A stretch of 64,000 nucleotides of DNA from NCBI RefSeq assembly GCF_019823065.1, contig NZ_CP081966.1, positions 434,001-498,000 on the forward strand, read 5' to 3'. The stretch is from Pseudomonas mosselii. GTDB taxonomy: Bacteria; Pseudomonadota; Gammaproteobacteria; Pseudomonadales; Pseudomonadaceae. Shown here piece by piece: positions 1 to 9,748 of the stretch. Every line of letters begins with the position of its first letter. Within the stretch, counting starts at the first letter, position 1. The notes under the pieces are model-generated. The model was given only the letters and a program-made list of their open reading frames with translations, was not told the DNA's origin and ran no database searches. A program made the translations under genes and the position numbers.

Positions 1-425
1 ATGGTCACCACGCGGGGCTTGGGGTAGTGGATGTCCTGGCGCTTGAGGGCCACTTCGCGGATCGACTGGGGCGTGAGCTTGCCGTTGACGCTGGCGGCGG
101 TCAGCAGCTTGGAGCCGTTGGAGAAGAACTCCGGCGCGCCGCATTCGTCGGTCTCGACGTGGGCGGTCTCGGAGCAGATAACGCTGTGGTAGCTCTGGCA
201 CAGCGAGGCCAGGGCCAGGGAGTTGGCGGCGGTGCCGTTGAAGGCGAAGAACACCTCGCAGTCGGTCTCGAACAGCTTGCGGAAGTATTCCGAGGCGCGT
301 TCGGTCCACTGGTCGTCGCCATAGGCGCGTTCGTGGCCCTGGTTGGCCTTTTCCATCGCGGCCCAGGCTTCGGGGCAGATGCCGGAGTAGTTGTCGCTGG
401 CGAATTGTTGGTTGTTGTCGATCAT
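1..425 (-). CDS. ltaE: Low-specificity L-threonine aldolase, 5' part (runs off the window)
   Basis: PLP-dependent enzyme expected to cleave L-threonine or L-allo-threonine to glycine and acetaldehyde. Only the N-terminal 141 residues are present; the gene continues past base 1. The start ATG (complement of 423-425) opens with MIDNNQQFASDNYSGICPEA, and the reading includes GHERAYGDD and a conserved FNGTAANSLAL stretch typical of the beta-eliminating lyase fold. The PLP lysine lies outside the window. The gene is divergent from glyA, which also makes or uses glycine, so the pair sits in a glycine/serine/threonine context ahead of the sarcosine oxidase operon. Family call is confident; substrate range is inferred. 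Confidence 0.88.
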   Translation of the reverse strand, partial: MIDNNQQFASDNYSGICPEAWAAMEKANQGHERAYGDDQWTERASEYFRKLFETDCEVFFAFNGTAANSLALASLCQSYHSVICSETAHVETDECGAPEFFSNGSKLLTAASVNGKLTPQSIREVALKRQDIHYPKPRVVT

Positions 426-517
426 GACGCCTGTCCTTTTGTACGACGCAGGAACGCACTCTAAACCATCGATTTGGCGGTTGCCTATACAGGCTGTTTG
501 AGCCGGATGCGGTCTCT

Positions 518-546
518 TGGGAGAAGCGGCGCACCGCCGCTCCCAC
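518..546. repeat. GC-rich hairpin in the ltaE-glyA divergent region (degenerate REP-like)
   Basis: TTGGGAGAAGCGGC, a short loop, then GCCGCTCCCA can fold into an imperfect stem. It resembles the CGCTCCCAC ends of the REP elements elsewhere in the window. The rest of 426-697 holds no gene; it must contain the promoters of both ltaE and glyA, but none is clear by eye. Confidence 0.4.
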
Positions 547-697
547 GCAACTTTCCTCAGCGCCTTGAACAATGTCGTAAACGCGCCATTGCAAGGCGCG
601 CGCAGGCATCTGTGCCCCGGTGCCCGGCCATACCATCGCTGCAAAGGGTGGGAAAACCCTCACCAGACAAGAAACGATCGCTGCCGGGAGATACACG

Positions 698-1951
698 ATG
701 TTCAGCAAGCAAGACCAGATCCAGGGTTATGACGACGCACTGCTGGCGGCGATGAATGCCGAGGAACAGCGCCAGGAAGATCACATCGAGCTGATCGCCT
801 CGGAGAACTACACCAGCAAGCGCGTGATGCAGGCCCAGGGCAGCGGCCTGACCAACAAGTACGCCGAGGGCTACCCGGGCAAGCGCTACTACGGCGGCTG
901 CGAGCACGTCGACAAGGTCGAGGCGCTGGCCATCGAGCGCGCCAAGCAGCTGTTCGGCGCCGACTACGCCAACGTCCAGCCGCACTCCGGCTCCTCGGCC
1001 AACGGCGCCGTATACCTGGCTCTGCTGCAAGCCGGCGATACCATCCTGGGCATGAGCCTGGCCCATGGCGGCCACCTGACCCACGGTGCCAAGGTGTCGT
1101 CCTCGGGCAAGCTGTACAACGCCGTGCAGTACGGCATCGACACCACCACCGGCCTGATCGACTACGACGAAGTCGAGCGCCTGGCCGTCGAGCACAAGCC
1201 GAAGATGATCGTCGCCGGTTTCTCGGCCTACTCGAAGACCCTCGATTTCCCACGTTTCCGCCAGATCGCCGACAAAGTCGGTGCGCTGCTGTTCGTCGAC
1301 ATGGCCCACGTCGCGGGCCTGGTCGCCGCCGGCCTGTACCCGAACCCGATCCCCTTCGCCGATGTCGTCACCACCACCACCCACAAGACCCTGCGCGGCC
1401 CGCGTGGTGGCCTGATCCTGGCCAAGAGCAACGAAGAGATCGAGAAGAAGCTCAACGCCGCCGTGTTCCCCGGCGCCCAGGGTGGCCCGCTGATGCACGT
1501 GATCGCCGCCAAGGCGGTGTGCTTCAAGGAAGCGCTGGAGCCTGAGTTCAAGAGCTACCAGAAACAGGTCATCGAAAACGCCCAGGCCATGGCCCAGGTG
1601 TTCATCGACCGCGGCTACGACGTGGTCTCCGGCGGCACCGACAACCACCTGTTCCTGGTCAGCCTGATTCGTCAGGGCCTGACCGGCAAGGACGCCGACG
1701 CCGCCCTTGGCCGCGCCCATATCACCGTCAACAAGAACGCCGTGCCCAATGACCCGCAGTCGCCGTTCGTCACCTCGGGCCTGCGCATCGGCACCCCGGC
1801 CGTCACCACCCGCGGCTTCAAGGTCGCCCAGTGCGTGGCGCTGGCCGGCTGGATCTGCGATGTGCTGGACAACCTGGGCGACGCCGATGTCGAGGCCGAT
1901 GTGGCCAAGAACGTCGCCGCCCTGTGCGCCGACTTCCCGGTCTACCGCTGA
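698..1951 (+). CDS. glyA: Serine hydroxymethyltransferase
   Basis: Interconverts serine plus tetrahydrofolate with glycine plus 5,10-methylene-THF, using PLP, in the cytoplasm. The 417-residue product has the family length. The PLP-binding lysine is about K230 in [14 protein letters not shown], and the N-terminal region carries ELIASENY and the folate-site motif [13 protein letters not shown]. The reading frame is open further upstream, but ATG 698 is preferred because a GGGAG ribosome site lies 7 bases before it and the product then begins MFSKQDQIQ, as in the family. It is followed 15 bases later by soxB, so it is probably transcribed with the sarcosine oxidase genes. There it would use the glycine and methylene-THF released from sarcosine to make serine. 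Confidence 0.97.
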   Translation: MFSKQDQIQGYDDALLAAMNAEEQRQEDHIELIASENYTSKRVMQAQGSGLTNKYAEGYPGKRYYGGCEHVDKVEALAIERAKQLFGADYANVQPHSGSSANGAVYLALLQAGDTILGMSLAHGGHLTHGAKVSSSGKLYNAVQYGIDTTTGLIDYDEVERLAVEHKPKMIVAGFSAYSKTLDFPRFRQIADKVGALLFVDMAHVAGLVAAGLYPNPIPFADVVTTTTHKTLRGPRGGLILAKSNEEIEKKLNAAVFPGAQGGPLMHVIAAKAVCFKEALEPEFKSYQKQVIENAQAMAQVFIDRGYDVVSGGTDNHLFLVSLIRQGLTGKDADAALGRAHITVNKNAVPNDPQSPFVTSGLRIGTPAVTTRGFKVAQCVALAGWICDVLDNLGDADVEADVAKNVAALCADFPVYR

Positions 1952-1966
1952 GTGGAGCAGAACACC

Positions 1967-3217
1967 ATGCAACGTTATTCAGGCTTCGGCCTCTTCAAGC
2001 ACTCCCTCAGCCACCACGAGAACTGGCAGCGCATGTGGCGCACGCCGACGCCGAAGAAGGTCTACGACGTGGTCATCGTCGGCGGTGGCGGCCATGGCCT
2101 GGCGACTGCCTACTACCTGGCCAAGGAACACGGCATCACCAACGTGGCGGTGGTCGAGAAGGGCTACCTGGGCGGCGGCAACACCGCCCGCAACACCACC
2201 ATCGTGCGTTCCAACTACCTGTGGGACGAGTCGGCGCATCTGTATGAACACGCCATGAAACTGTGGGAGGGGCTGTCGCAGGACATCAACTACAACGTGA
2301 TGTTCTCCCAGCGCGGCGTCTACAACCTGTGCCACACCCTGCAGGACATCCGCGACTCCGAGCGTCGGGTCAACGCCAACCGCCTCAATGGCGTGGACGG
2401 CGAGCTGATCCGCACCGAGCAGGTGGCGGCCGAGATCCCGTACCTGGACTGCTCGAAGAACACCCGCTACCCGATCCTCGGTGCCACCGTACAGCGCCGT
2501 GGCGGCGTGGCCCGTCACGATGCCGTGGCCTGGGGCTTCGCCCGTGCCGCCGACGCCCTGGGCGTGGACCTGATCCAGCAGACCGAGGTGATTGGCTTCC
2601 GTAAAGAGAATGGCGCCGTGATCGGTGTCGAAACCAACAAGGGCTTCATCGGCGCCAAGCGCGTCGGCGTGGTCACCGCTGGTAACTCCGGGCACATGGC
2701 CAAGCTGGCCGGTTTCCGCCTGCCGCTGGAGTCGCACCCGCTGCAGGCACTGGTATCGGAGCCGATCAAACCGATCATCGACAGCGTGATCATGTCCAAC
2801 GCCGTGCACGGCTATATCAGCCAGTCCGACAAGGGCGACCTGGTGATCGGCGCCGGTATCGACGGCTGGGTCGGCTACGGCCAGCGCGGCTCCTACCCAA
2901 TCATCGAGCACACCCTGCAGGCGATCGTCGAGATGTTCCCGATCCTCTCCCGGGTGCGCATGAACCGCCAGTGGGGCGGCATCGTCGACACCACCCCCGA
3001 TGCCTGCCCGATCATCTCCAAGACCCCGGTGAAGAACATGTTCTTCAACTGCGGCTGGGGCACCGGCGGCTTCAAGGCCACCCCGGGCTCGGGCAACGTG
3101 TTCGCCGCGAGCCTGGCCAAGGGCGAGATGCACCCGCTGGCCGCGCCTTTCTCCATCGACCGTTTCTACAACGGCGCGCTGATCGACGAACACGGCGCCG
3201 CTGCCGTCGCCCACTGA
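1967..3217 (+). CDS. soxB: Sarcosine oxidase, beta subunit
   Basis: FAD-binding catalytic subunit of the heterotetrameric sarcosine oxidase, which oxidatively demethylates sarcosine to glycine. The product is 416 residues. A dinucleotide-binding motif follows the N-terminal leader ([18 protein letters not shown], about residues 32-49), and [14 protein letters not shown] lies near the C-terminus, as in DAO-type flavoproteins. A GTG 15 bases upstream is in frame, but ATG 1967 has GGAGC at proper spacing and gives the family N-terminus [13 protein letters not shown]. It is the first gene of the tight soxBDAG set, and soxD follows after 16 bases. Confidence 0.96.
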   Translation: MQRYSGFGLFKHSLSHHENWQRMWRTPTPKKVYDVVIVGGGGHGLATAYYLAKEHGITNVAVVEKGYLGGGNTARNTTIVRSNYLWDESAHLYEHAMKLWEGLSQDINYNVMFSQRGVYNLCHTLQDIRDSERRVNANRLNGVDGELIRTEQVAAEIPYLDCSKNTRYPILGATVQRRGGVARHDAVAWGFARAADALGVDLIQQTEVIGFRKENGAVIGVETNKGFIGAKRVGVVTAGNSGHMAKLAGFRLPLESHPLQALVSEPIKPIIDSVIMSNAVHGYISQSDKGDLVIGAGIDGWVGYGQRGSYPIIEHTLQAIVEMFPILSRVRMNRQWGGIVDTTPDACPIISKTPVKNMFFNCGWGTGGFKATPGSGNVFAASLAKGEMHPLAAPFSIDRFYNGALIDEHGAAAVAH

Positions 3218-3233
3218 CCCGGAGACAACCGTC

Positions 3234-3569
3234 ATGTTGCAAATCTTCTGTCCCCACTGCGGCGAGCTGCGCTCCGAGGAAGAATTCCACGCGTCGGGCC
3301 AGGCGCACATCGCCCGCCCGCTGGACCCCAACGCCTGCTCCGACGAGGAGTGGGGCACCTACATGTTCTTCCGCGACAACCCGCGCGGCATCCACCATGA
3401 ACTGTGGGACCACGTCGCGGGCTGTCGCCAGTACTTCAACGTCACCCGCGACACCGTGACCTACGAGATCCTGGAAACCTACAAGATCGGCGAGAAACCT
3501 CAGGTTACCGCCGCCTCGAAACAGAGCACCGCGCCAGCGACCGCCAAGGGCCAAGGGGAAAAAGTATGA
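3234..3569 (+). CDS. soxD: Sarcosine oxidase, delta subunit
   Basis: Small zinc-binding subunit of heterotetrameric sarcosine oxidase, 111 residues. The zinc ligands expected for the family are visible: C6 and C9 in FCPHCGE, then H60 and C64 in WDHVAGC. The C-terminal 25 residues are polar and low in complexity. Its stop codon overlaps the start of soxA in an ATGA arrangement, indicating translational coupling and fixed stoichiometry within the complex. Confidence 0.95.
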   Translation: MLQIFCPHCGELRSEEEFHASGQAHIARPLDPNACSDEEWGTYMFFRDNPRGIHHELWDHVAGCRQYFNVTRDTVTYEILETYKIGEKPQVTAASKQSTAPATAKGQGEKV

Positions 3570-6500
3570 GCCAGACCTATCGCCTCGCCAGCGGCGGCCG
3601 TATCGACCGCAGCAAGGTGCTGAACTTCAGCTTCAACGGCAAGACCTACCAGGGCTATGCCGGCGACACCCTGGCCGCCGCGCTGCTGGCCAACGGCGTC
3701 GACATCGTCGGGCGCAGCTTCAAGTACTCGCGCCCGCGCGGGATCATCGCCGCCGGTACCGAGGAGCCGAACGCGATCCTGCAGATCGGCTCCAGCGAAG
3801 CCACCCAGATCCCCAACGTGCGCGCCACCCAGCAGGCCCTGTATGCCGGCCTGGTGGCCACCAGCACCAACGGCTGGCCGAACGTCAACAACGACATGAT
3901 GGGCATCATCGGCAAGGTCGGCGGCAACATGATGCCGCCCGGGTTCTACTACAAGACCTTCATGTACCCCAAGTCGTTCTGGATGACCTACGAGAAGTAC
4001 ATCCGCAAGGCGGCGGGCCTGGGCCGTGCGCCGCTGCAGAACGATCCGGACAGCTACGACTACATGAACCAGCACTGCGACGTGCTGATCGTCGGCGCCG
4101 GCCCTGCTGGCCTGGCCGCTGCGCTGGCTGCCGCGCGCAGCGGCGCCCGGGTGATCCTGGCGGACGAGCAGGAGGAGTTCGGCGGCACCTTGCTCGACAG
4201 CCGCGAAACCCTTGATGGCAAACCAGCCGTCGACTGGGTCAATACCGTCGTTGCCGAGCTGGAGTCGCTGCCGGAAGTCACCCTGCTGCCACGCAGCACG
4301 GTCAACGGCTACCACGACCACAACTTCCTGACCATCCACGAGCGTCTGACCGACCACCTCGGCGACCGCGCGCCCATCGGCCAGGTACGCCAACGCGTGC
4401 ACCGTGTGCGCGCCAACCGTGTGGTTCTGGCTGCTGGCGCCCATGAGCGCCCGCTGGTGTACGGCAACAACGACCTGCCGGGCAACATGCTGGCGGGTGC
4501 CGTGTCCACCTACGTTCGCCGCTATGGCGTGGCGCCGGGCCGCAAGCTGGTGCTGTCGACCAACAACGACCACGCCTACCGCTGCGCTTTGGACTGGCAC
4601 GACGCGGGTCTGCAGGTGGTCGCCATTGCCGATGCCCGCCACAACCCACGCGGTTCGCTGGTCGAAGAGGCTCGCGCCAAAGGTATCCGTATCCTCACCT
4701 CCAGCGCCGTGATCGAGGCCAAGGGCAGCAAGCACGTCACTGGCGCCCGCGTGGCCGCCATCGATGTGCAGGCGCACAAGGTTACCAGCCCGGGTGAAAC
4801 CCTCGAGTGCGACCTGATCGCGACTTCCGGCGGTTACAGCCCAGTGGTCCACCTGGCCTCGCACCTGGGCGGTCGCCCGGTCTGGCGTGAAGACATCCTC
4901 GGCTTCGTCCCGGGCGATGCACCGCAGAAGCGCGTGTGCGTCGGTGGCGTGAACGGCGTCTATGCCCTGGGCGATGTGATCGCTGACGGCTTCGAGGGCG
5001 GTGTTCGCGCCGCCACCGAGGCCGGCTTCAAGGCTAGCGTCGGCACCCTGCCGAAAACCCTGGCGCGCAAGGAAGAAGCCACCGTGGCACTATTCCAGGT
5101 GCCCCACGACAAGGGCACCGCCCGTGCGCCGAAGCAGTTCGTCGACCAGCAGAACGATGTCACCGCCGCCGCCATCGAGCTGGCCACCCGCGAAGGCTTC
5201 GAGTCGGTCGAGCACGTCAAGCGCTACACCGCCCTGGGCTTCGGCACCGACCAGGGCAAGCTGGGCAACATCAACGGCCTGGCCATCGCCGCCCGCTCGC
5301 TCGGAATCGGCATCCCGGAAATGGGCACCACCATGTTCCGCCCCAACTACACGCCGGTGACCTTCGGCGCGGTGGCGGGCCGGCACTGCGGCCACCTGTT
5401 CGAGCCGGTGCGCTTCACCGCCCTGCATGCCTGGCACATCAAGAACGGCGCCGAGTTCGAGGACGTCGGCCAGTGGAAGCGCCCGTGGTACTTCCCCAAG
5501 CCCGGCGAAGATATCCACACCGCCGTGGCCCGCGAATGCAAGGCTGTACGTGACAGCGTCGGCCTGCTGGACGCCTCGACCCTGGGCAAGATCGACATCC
5601 AGGGCCCGGACGCGCGCGAATTCCTCAACCGCATCTACACCAACGCCTGGACCAAGCTCGACGTGGGCAAGGCCCGCTACGGCCTGATGTGCAAGGAAGA
5701 CGGCATGGTCTTCGACGACGGCGTGACCGCCTGCGTCGGCGACAACCACTTCATCATGACCACCACCACCGGCGGCGCCGCCCGTGTGCTGCAGTGGCTG
5801 GAGCTTTACCACCAGACCGAATGGCCAGAGATGAAGGTGTACTTCACCTCGGTCACCGACCACTGGGCGACCATGACCCTGTCCGGCCCCAACAGCCGCA
5901 AGCTGCTGGCCGAGGTCAGCGACATCGACCTGGACAAGGAAGGCTTCCCGTTCATGAGCTGGAAGGAAGGCCTGGTTGGCGGCGTGCCGGCACGGGTGTT
6001 CCGCATCTCGTTCACCGGCGAGCTGTCGTACGAGATCAACGTCCAGGCCAACTACGCCATGGGCGTGCTGGAGCAGATTGTCGAGGCGGGCAAGAAGTAC
6101 AACCTGACCCCGTACGGCACCGAGACCATGCACGTGCTGCGTGCCGAGAAGGGCTTCATCATCGTCGGCCAGGACACCGACGGCTCGATGACCCCGGACG
6201 ACCTCAACATGAGCTGGTGCGTGGGTCGCAACAAGGCCTTCTCGTGGATCGGCCTGCGCGGCATGAACCGTGAAGATACCGTGCGCGAGAACCGCAAGCA
6301 GCTGGTGGGCCTCAAGCCTGTGGACCCGAACGTGTGGCTGCCGGAAGGCGCCCAGCTGGTGTTCGATCCCAAGCAACCGATCCCGATGGACATGGTTGGT
6401 CATGTCACCTCCAGCTACGCGGCCAACTCCCTGGGCTATTCGTTCGCCATGGGCGTGGTCAAGGGCGGCCTCAAGCGCCTGGGTGAGCGGGTGTATTCGC

Positions 6501-6583
6501 CCCAGGCCGACGGCAGCGTGATCGAGGCCGAGATCGTGTCTTCGGTGTTCTTCGATCCGAAGGGCGAGCGGCAGAACGTTTGA
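3566..6583 (+). CDS. soxA: Sarcosine oxidase, alpha subunit
   Basis: The 1005-residue large subunit of sarcosine oxidase. An N-terminal 2Fe-2S-ferredoxin-like region (about residues 1-100, without a full cysteine cluster) is followed by an NAD-binding flavoprotein domain with DVLIVGAGPAGLAAA near residue 172. The C-terminal third is an aminomethyltransferase-like folate domain (about 610-1000) that passes the methyl carbon to THF. The open frame extends 54 codons upstream through soxD; the ATG overlapping the soxD stop gives MSQTYRLASGGRIDRSK, the family N-terminus. The complex yields glycine, hydrogen peroxide and methylene-THF or formaldehyde, which explains the purU and fdhA genes downstream. 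Confidence 0.96.
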   Translation: MSQTYRLASGGRIDRSKVLNFSFNGKTYQGYAGDTLAAALLANGVDIVGRSFKYSRPRGIIAAGTEEPNAILQIGSSEATQIPNVRATQQALYAGLVATSTNGWPNVNNDMMGIIGKVGGNMMPPGFYYKTFMYPKSFWMTYEKYIRKAAGLGRAPLQNDPDSYDYMNQHCDVLIVGAGPAGLAAALAAARSGARVILADEQEEFGGTLLDSRETLDGKPAVDWVNTVVAELESLPEVTLLPRSTVNGYHDHNFLTIHERLTDHLGDRAPIGQVRQRVHRVRANRVVLAAGAHERPLVYGNNDLPGNMLAGAVSTYVRRYGVAPGRKLVLSTNNDHAYRCALDWHDAGLQVVAIADARHNPRGSLVEEARAKGIRILTSSAVIEAKGSKHVTGARVAAIDVQAHKVTSPGETLECDLIATSGGYSPVVHLASHLGGRPVWREDILGFVPGDAPQKRVCVGGVNGVYALGDVIADGFEGGVRAATEAGFKASVGTLPKTLARKEEATVALFQVPHDKGTARAPKQFVDQQNDVTAAAIELATREGFESVEHVKRYTALGFGTDQGKLGNINGLAIAARSLGIGIPEMGTTMFRPNYTPVTFGAVAGRHCGHLFEPVRFTALHAWHIKNGAEFEDVGQWKRPWYFPKPGEDIHTAVARECKAVRDSVGLLDASTLGKIDIQGPDAREFLNRIYTNAWTKLDVGKARYGLMCKEDGMVFDDGVTACVGDNHFIMTTTTGGAARVLQWLELYHQTEWPEMKVYFTSVTDHWATMTLSGPNSRKLLAEVSDIDLDKEGFPFMSWKEGLVGGVPARVFRISFTGELSYEINVQANYAMGVLEQIVEAGKKYNLTPYGTETMHVLRAEKGFIIVGQDTDGSMTPDDLNMSWCVGRNKAFSWIGLRGMNREDTVRENRKQLVGLKPVDPNVWLPEGAQLVFDPKQPIPMDMVGHVTSSYAANSLGYSFAMGVVKGGLKRLGERVYSPQADGSVIEAEIVSSVFFDPKGERQNV

Positions 6584-6604
6584 TTCCAGGATGACGGGAT
6601 CTGC

Positions 6605-6630
6605 GAGGGAGCGCTCAAGCCCGCTCCCTC
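6605..6630 (+). terminator. Hairpin between soxA and soxG
   Basis: GAGGGAGCG, an 8-base loop, CGCTCCCTC: a perfect 9-bp stem with no T-run. It could be a partial transcription or RNA-stability boundary that lowers soxG relative to soxA, or a degenerate REP unit. It is the only long gap (92 bp) inside the sox set. Confidence 0.5.
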
Positions 6631-6675
6631 GAGGTCAGCGTGGTTCCTCGCACAAGAATTCAAGGCAGGTAAGAA

Positions 6676-7308
6676 ATGAGCGCTATCAACGTCTTCCAGC
6701 AAAACCCAGGCTCCGATGCCAAGGCCCAGTCGCCGCTGCACCACGCCGACCTGGCCAGCCTGGTCGGCAAGGGCCGCAAGAACGCAGGCGTGACCCTGCG
6801 CGAGAAGAAACTCCTCGGCCACCTGACTATCCGTGGCAATGGCCATGACCAGGCCTTCGCCGGCGGCGTGCACAAGGCCTTGGGTCTGGAGCTGCCGGTG
6901 GCTCTGACCGTGGTCGCCAACAGCGAGATGTCGCTGCAATGGGTGGGCCCGGACGAGTGGCTGCTGATTGTCCCCGGCGGCCAGGAGTTCGCCGTCGAGC
7001 AGAAGCTGCGCGATGCCCTCGACGGCCAGCATATCCAGGTGGTCAACGTCAGCGGCGGACAGACCCTGCTCGAGCTACGCGGCCCGAACGTGCGCGACGT
7101 GCTGATGAAATCCACCAGCTATGATGTACACCCGAACAACTTCCCGGTGGGCAAGGCCGTTGGCACCGTGTTCGCCAAGTCGCAACTGGTGATCCGGCGC
7201 ACCGCCGAGGACACCTGGGAGCTGGTGATCCGCCGCAGCTTCTCTGACTACTGGTGGCTGTGGCTGCAGGACGCGTCGGCCGAATACGGCCTGGCCATCG
7301 AAGCGTAA
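6676..7308 (+). CDS. soxG: Sarcosine oxidase, gamma subunit
   Basis: Gamma subunit of heterotetrameric sarcosine oxidase, 210 residues, with a fold related to the aminomethyltransferase domain of SoxA. The stretch LQWVGPDEWLL and the later VNVSGGQTLLELRGP are typical of the family. AGG about 8 bases before the ATG serves as ribosome site. Twelve bases separate it from purU, so it is part of the same transcription unit, although a hairpin lies between soxA and soxG. Confidence 0.94.
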   Translation: MSAINVFQQNPGSDAKAQSPLHHADLASLVGKGRKNAGVTLREKKLLGHLTIRGNGHDQAFAGGVHKALGLELPVALTVVANSEMSLQWVGPDEWLLIVPGGQEFAVEQKLRDALDGQHIQVVNVSGGQTLLELRGPNVRDVLMKSTSYDVHPNNFPVGKAVGTVFAKSQLVIRRTAEDTWELVIRRSFSDYWWLWLQDASAEYGLAIEA

Positions 7309-7320
7309 GGAGCATTACCC

Positions 7321-8178
7321 ATGAGTCGGGCACCGGACACCTGGATCCTCACTGCCGACTGCCCGAGCATGCTCGGCACGGTCGATGTGGTGACGCGTCA
7401 TCTCTACGAGCAACGCTGCTACGTCACCGAGCACCATTCCTTCGATGACCGGCTGTCGGGGCGGTTCTTCATTCGCGTGGAGTTCCGTGCCCCCGATGGC
7501 TTCGACGAGGACGGTTTTCGCGCAGGCCTGGCCGAGCGCAGCGAAGCCTTTGGCATGGCGTTCGAGCTGACCGCGCCGAATCACCGCCCCAAGGTGGTGA
7601 TCATGGTGTCCAAGGCCGACCACTGCCTTAACGACCTGCTGTACCGCCAGCGCATCGGCCAGCTGGCCATGGACGTGGTCGCGGTGGTGTCCAACCATCC
7701 TGACCTCGAGCCGCTGGCACATTGGCACAAGATCCCCTATTACCACTTCGCCCTCGATCCGAACGACAAGCCGGCGCAGGAGCGCAAGGTGCTGCAGGTG
7801 ATCGAGGAGAGCGGCGCCGAGCTGGTGATCCTCGCCCGCTACATGCAGGTGCTGTCGCCGGAGTTGTGCCGGCGACTGGATGGCTGGGCGATCAACATCC
7901 ACCACTCGTTGCTGCCCGGTTTCAAGGGCGCCAAACCGTATCACCAGGCCTACAACAAGGGCGTGAAGATGGTTGGCGCCACGGCGCACTACATTAACAA
8001 CGACCTGGACGAAGGGCCGATCATCGCCCAGGGCGTCGAGGTGGTTGACCATGCGCACTATCCCGAGGACCTGATCGCCAAGGGGCGCGATATCGAGTGC
8101 CTGACCCTGGCGCGGGCTGTGGGTTATCACATCGAGCGACGGGTGTTCCTCAACGCCAATCGGACTGTGGTGCTTTGA
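7321..8178 (+). CDS. purU: Formyltetrahydrofolate deformylase
   Basis: Hydrolyses 10-formyl-THF to formate and THF, keeping the folate pool balanced when sarcosine oxidation loads it with one-carbon units. The 285-residue product has an N-terminal ACT domain (about 8-85; WILTADCPSMLGTV) and a C-terminal formyltransferase-like domain. The catalytic region includes INIHHSLLPGFKGAKPYHQ and the aspartate in NNDLDEGPIIAQ. GGAG lies 8 bases before the ATG. Placement directly after soxG supports the one-carbon role over a purine-supply role. P. putida-type genomes often carry several purU copies, so the numbered paralog cannot be assigned. Confidence 0.93.
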   Translation: MSRAPDTWILTADCPSMLGTVDVVTRHLYEQRCYVTEHHSFDDRLSGRFFIRVEFRAPDGFDEDGFRAGLAERSEAFGMAFELTAPNHRPKVVIMVSKADHCLNDLLYRQRIGQLAMDVVAVVSNHPDLEPLAHWHKIPYYHFALDPNDKPAQERKVLQVIEESGAELVILARYMQVLSPELCRRLDGWAINIHHSLLPGFKGAKPYHQAYNKGVKMVGATAHYINNDLDEGPIIAQGVEVVDHAHYPEDLIAKGRDIECLTLARAVGYHIERRVFLNANRTVVL

Positions 8179-8180
8179 CA

Positions 8181-8305
8181 TTGGGGCTGCTTTGCAGCTC
8201 ATCGCGACACAAGGCCGCTCCCACAGGTAAAGCGCAAGTCTCAGGGGTTGCGCTGGCCATGTAGGAGCGGCCTTGTGTCGCGAAAGGGCCGCACAGCGGC
8301 CCCGG
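8181..8305. repeat. Paired inverted REP elements between purU and fdhA
   Basis: One unit reads TCGCGACACAAGGCCGCTCC (8202 onward) and its reverse complement copy ends at 8283. Each is flanked on the outside by a GGGCCGC...GCGGCCC hairpin (about 8184-8200 and 8286-8303). The pair can fold into a long cruciform and probably separates expression of the sox-purU unit from fdhA. The remaining bases to 8467 hold no gene. Confidence 0.8.
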
Positions 8306-8467
8306 CTTTTGGCCTGCCGTGAACAGGCATTTGCTTGTCGCATCCAGTCACCGCCCCGCCTCCTATCCAGCCCACAATTCCCTTCATTCCAGTAACACAG
8401 GCCGCCCACGGAAAGGCGGCGCTTTCCACCACCGCTGCATAAATACAAATCAAGCGAGGTAAGAAGC

Positions 8468-9667
8468 ATGTCTGGTAACCGTGGAGTGGTGTATCTCGGC
8501 GCGGGCAAGGTCGAGGTGCAGAAGATCGACTACCCCAAGATGCAGGACCCGCGCGGCAAGAAGATCGAGCACGGCGTCATCCTCAAGGTGGTCTCCACCA
8601 ACATCTGCGGCTCCGACCAGCACATGGTCCGCGGCCGCACCACCGCCCAGGTCGGCCTGGTCCTGGGTCATGAAATCACCGGTGAAATCGTCGAAATGGG
8701 CCGTGACGTCGAACGCCTGAAAATCGGCGATCTGGTGTCGGTACCCTTCAACGTCGCCTGCGGTCGCTGCCGCTCGTGCAAGGAGATGCACACCGGCGTC
8801 TGCCTCACCGTCAACCCGGCCCGCGCCGGTGGTGCCTACGGTTACGTTGACATGGGCGACTGGACCGGCGGCCAGGCCGAGTACGTACTGGTGCCCTACG
8901 CCGACTTCAACCTGCTGAAACTGCCGGACCGCGACAAGGCCATGGAGAAGATCCGCGACCTGACCTGCCTGTCCGACATCCTCCCCACCGGTTACCACGG
9001 CGCCGTCACTGCCGGTGTCGGCCCGGGCAGCACCGTCTACGTCGCAGGTGCCGGCCCGGTCGGCTTGGCCGCCGCCGCTTCCGCCCGCCTGTTGGGCGCT
9101 GCCTGCGTGATCGTCGGCGACCTCAACCCGGCCCGGCTGGCCCATGCCAAGTCGCAAGGTTTCGAAGTGGTCGACCTGTCCAAGGACACTCCGCTGCACG
9201 AGCAGATCATCGATATCCTCGGTGAGCCGGAAGTGGATTGTGCCGTCGATGCCGTTGGCTTCGAGGCCCGTGGCCATGGCCATGAAGGCGCCAAGCACGA
9301 GGCCCCGGCCACCGTGCTCAACTCGCTGATGCAGGTGACCCGCGTGGCTGGCAAGATCGGTATTCCGGGCCTGTACGTGACCGAGGATCCGGGCGCAGTG
9401 GATGCCGCTGCCAAGATTGGCGCGCTGAGCATTCGTTTCGGCCTGGGTTGGGCCAAGTCCCACAGCTTCCACACCGGGCAGACCCCGACCATGAAGTACA
9501 ACCGCCAGCTGATGCAGGCGATCATGTGGGATCGCATCAATATCGCCGAAGTGGTGGGGGTGCAGGTGATCAGCCTGGACCAGGCGCCGGAGGGGTATGG
9601 CGAGTTTGATGCGGGGGTGCCGAAGAAGTTTGTGATTGATCCACATAAGACGTTTAGTGCGGCTTAA
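8468..9667 (+). CDS. fdhA: Glutathione-independent formaldehyde dehydrogenase
   Basis: Zinc- and NAD-dependent medium-chain dehydrogenase that oxidises formaldehyde to formate without glutathione; 399 residues. The catalytic-zinc region is NICGSDQHMVRGRT followed by GHEITGE. The structural-zinc cysteines are in CGRCRSCKEMHTGVC, and the NAD fold shows VAGAGPVGLAAAASA. A ribosome site (AGG) precedes ATG 8468. The gene follows the sarcosine oxidase genes and would detoxify formaldehyde released when folate is not charged. A clear terminator lies 10 bases after the stop. Confidence 0.95.
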   Translation: MSGNRGVVYLGAGKVEVQKIDYPKMQDPRGKKIEHGVILKVVSTNICGSDQHMVRGRTTAQVGLVLGHEITGEIVEMGRDVERLKIGDLVSVPFNVACGRCRSCKEMHTGVCLTVNPARAGGAYGYVDMGDWTGGQAEYVLVPYADFNLLKLPDRDKAMEKIRDLTCLSDILPTGYHGAVTAGVGPGSTVYVAGAGPVGLAAAASARLLGAACVIVGDLNPARLAHAKSQGFEVVDLSKDTPLHEQIIDILGEPEVDCAVDAVGFEARGHGHEGAKHEAPATVLNSLMQVTRVAGKIGIPGLYVTEDPGAVDAAAKIGALSIRFGLGWAKSHSFHTGQTPTMKYNRQLMQAIMWDRINIAEVVGVQVISLDQAPEGYGEFDAGVPKKFVIDPHKTFSAA

Positions 9668-9676
9668 CAGAATGCA

Positions 9677-9705
9677 CCAGTGCCCCGTTTGGGGCATTGG
9701 TTTTT
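9677..9705 (+). terminator. Rho-independent terminator of fdhA
   Basis: CCAGTGCCCC, loop GTTT, GGGGCATTGG, then TTTTT. A 10-bp stem with a T-run directly after fdhA. Confidence 0.9.
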
Positions 9706-9748
9706 AGATGTTTACCGTGCGGTTGTACAGGGCTTGTGCGAGCGTCAT

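Noticed and set aside
426..697. Glycine riboswitch upstream of glyA
   Set aside because: Considered because glycine genes follow. The leader shows only one GC-rich hairpin and no tandem aptamer core by eye, so I do not call it.
557..1972. 471-codon minus-strand frame opposite glyA
   Set aside because: Antisense to an unmistakable serine hydroxymethyltransferase; typical GC-rich mirror frame.
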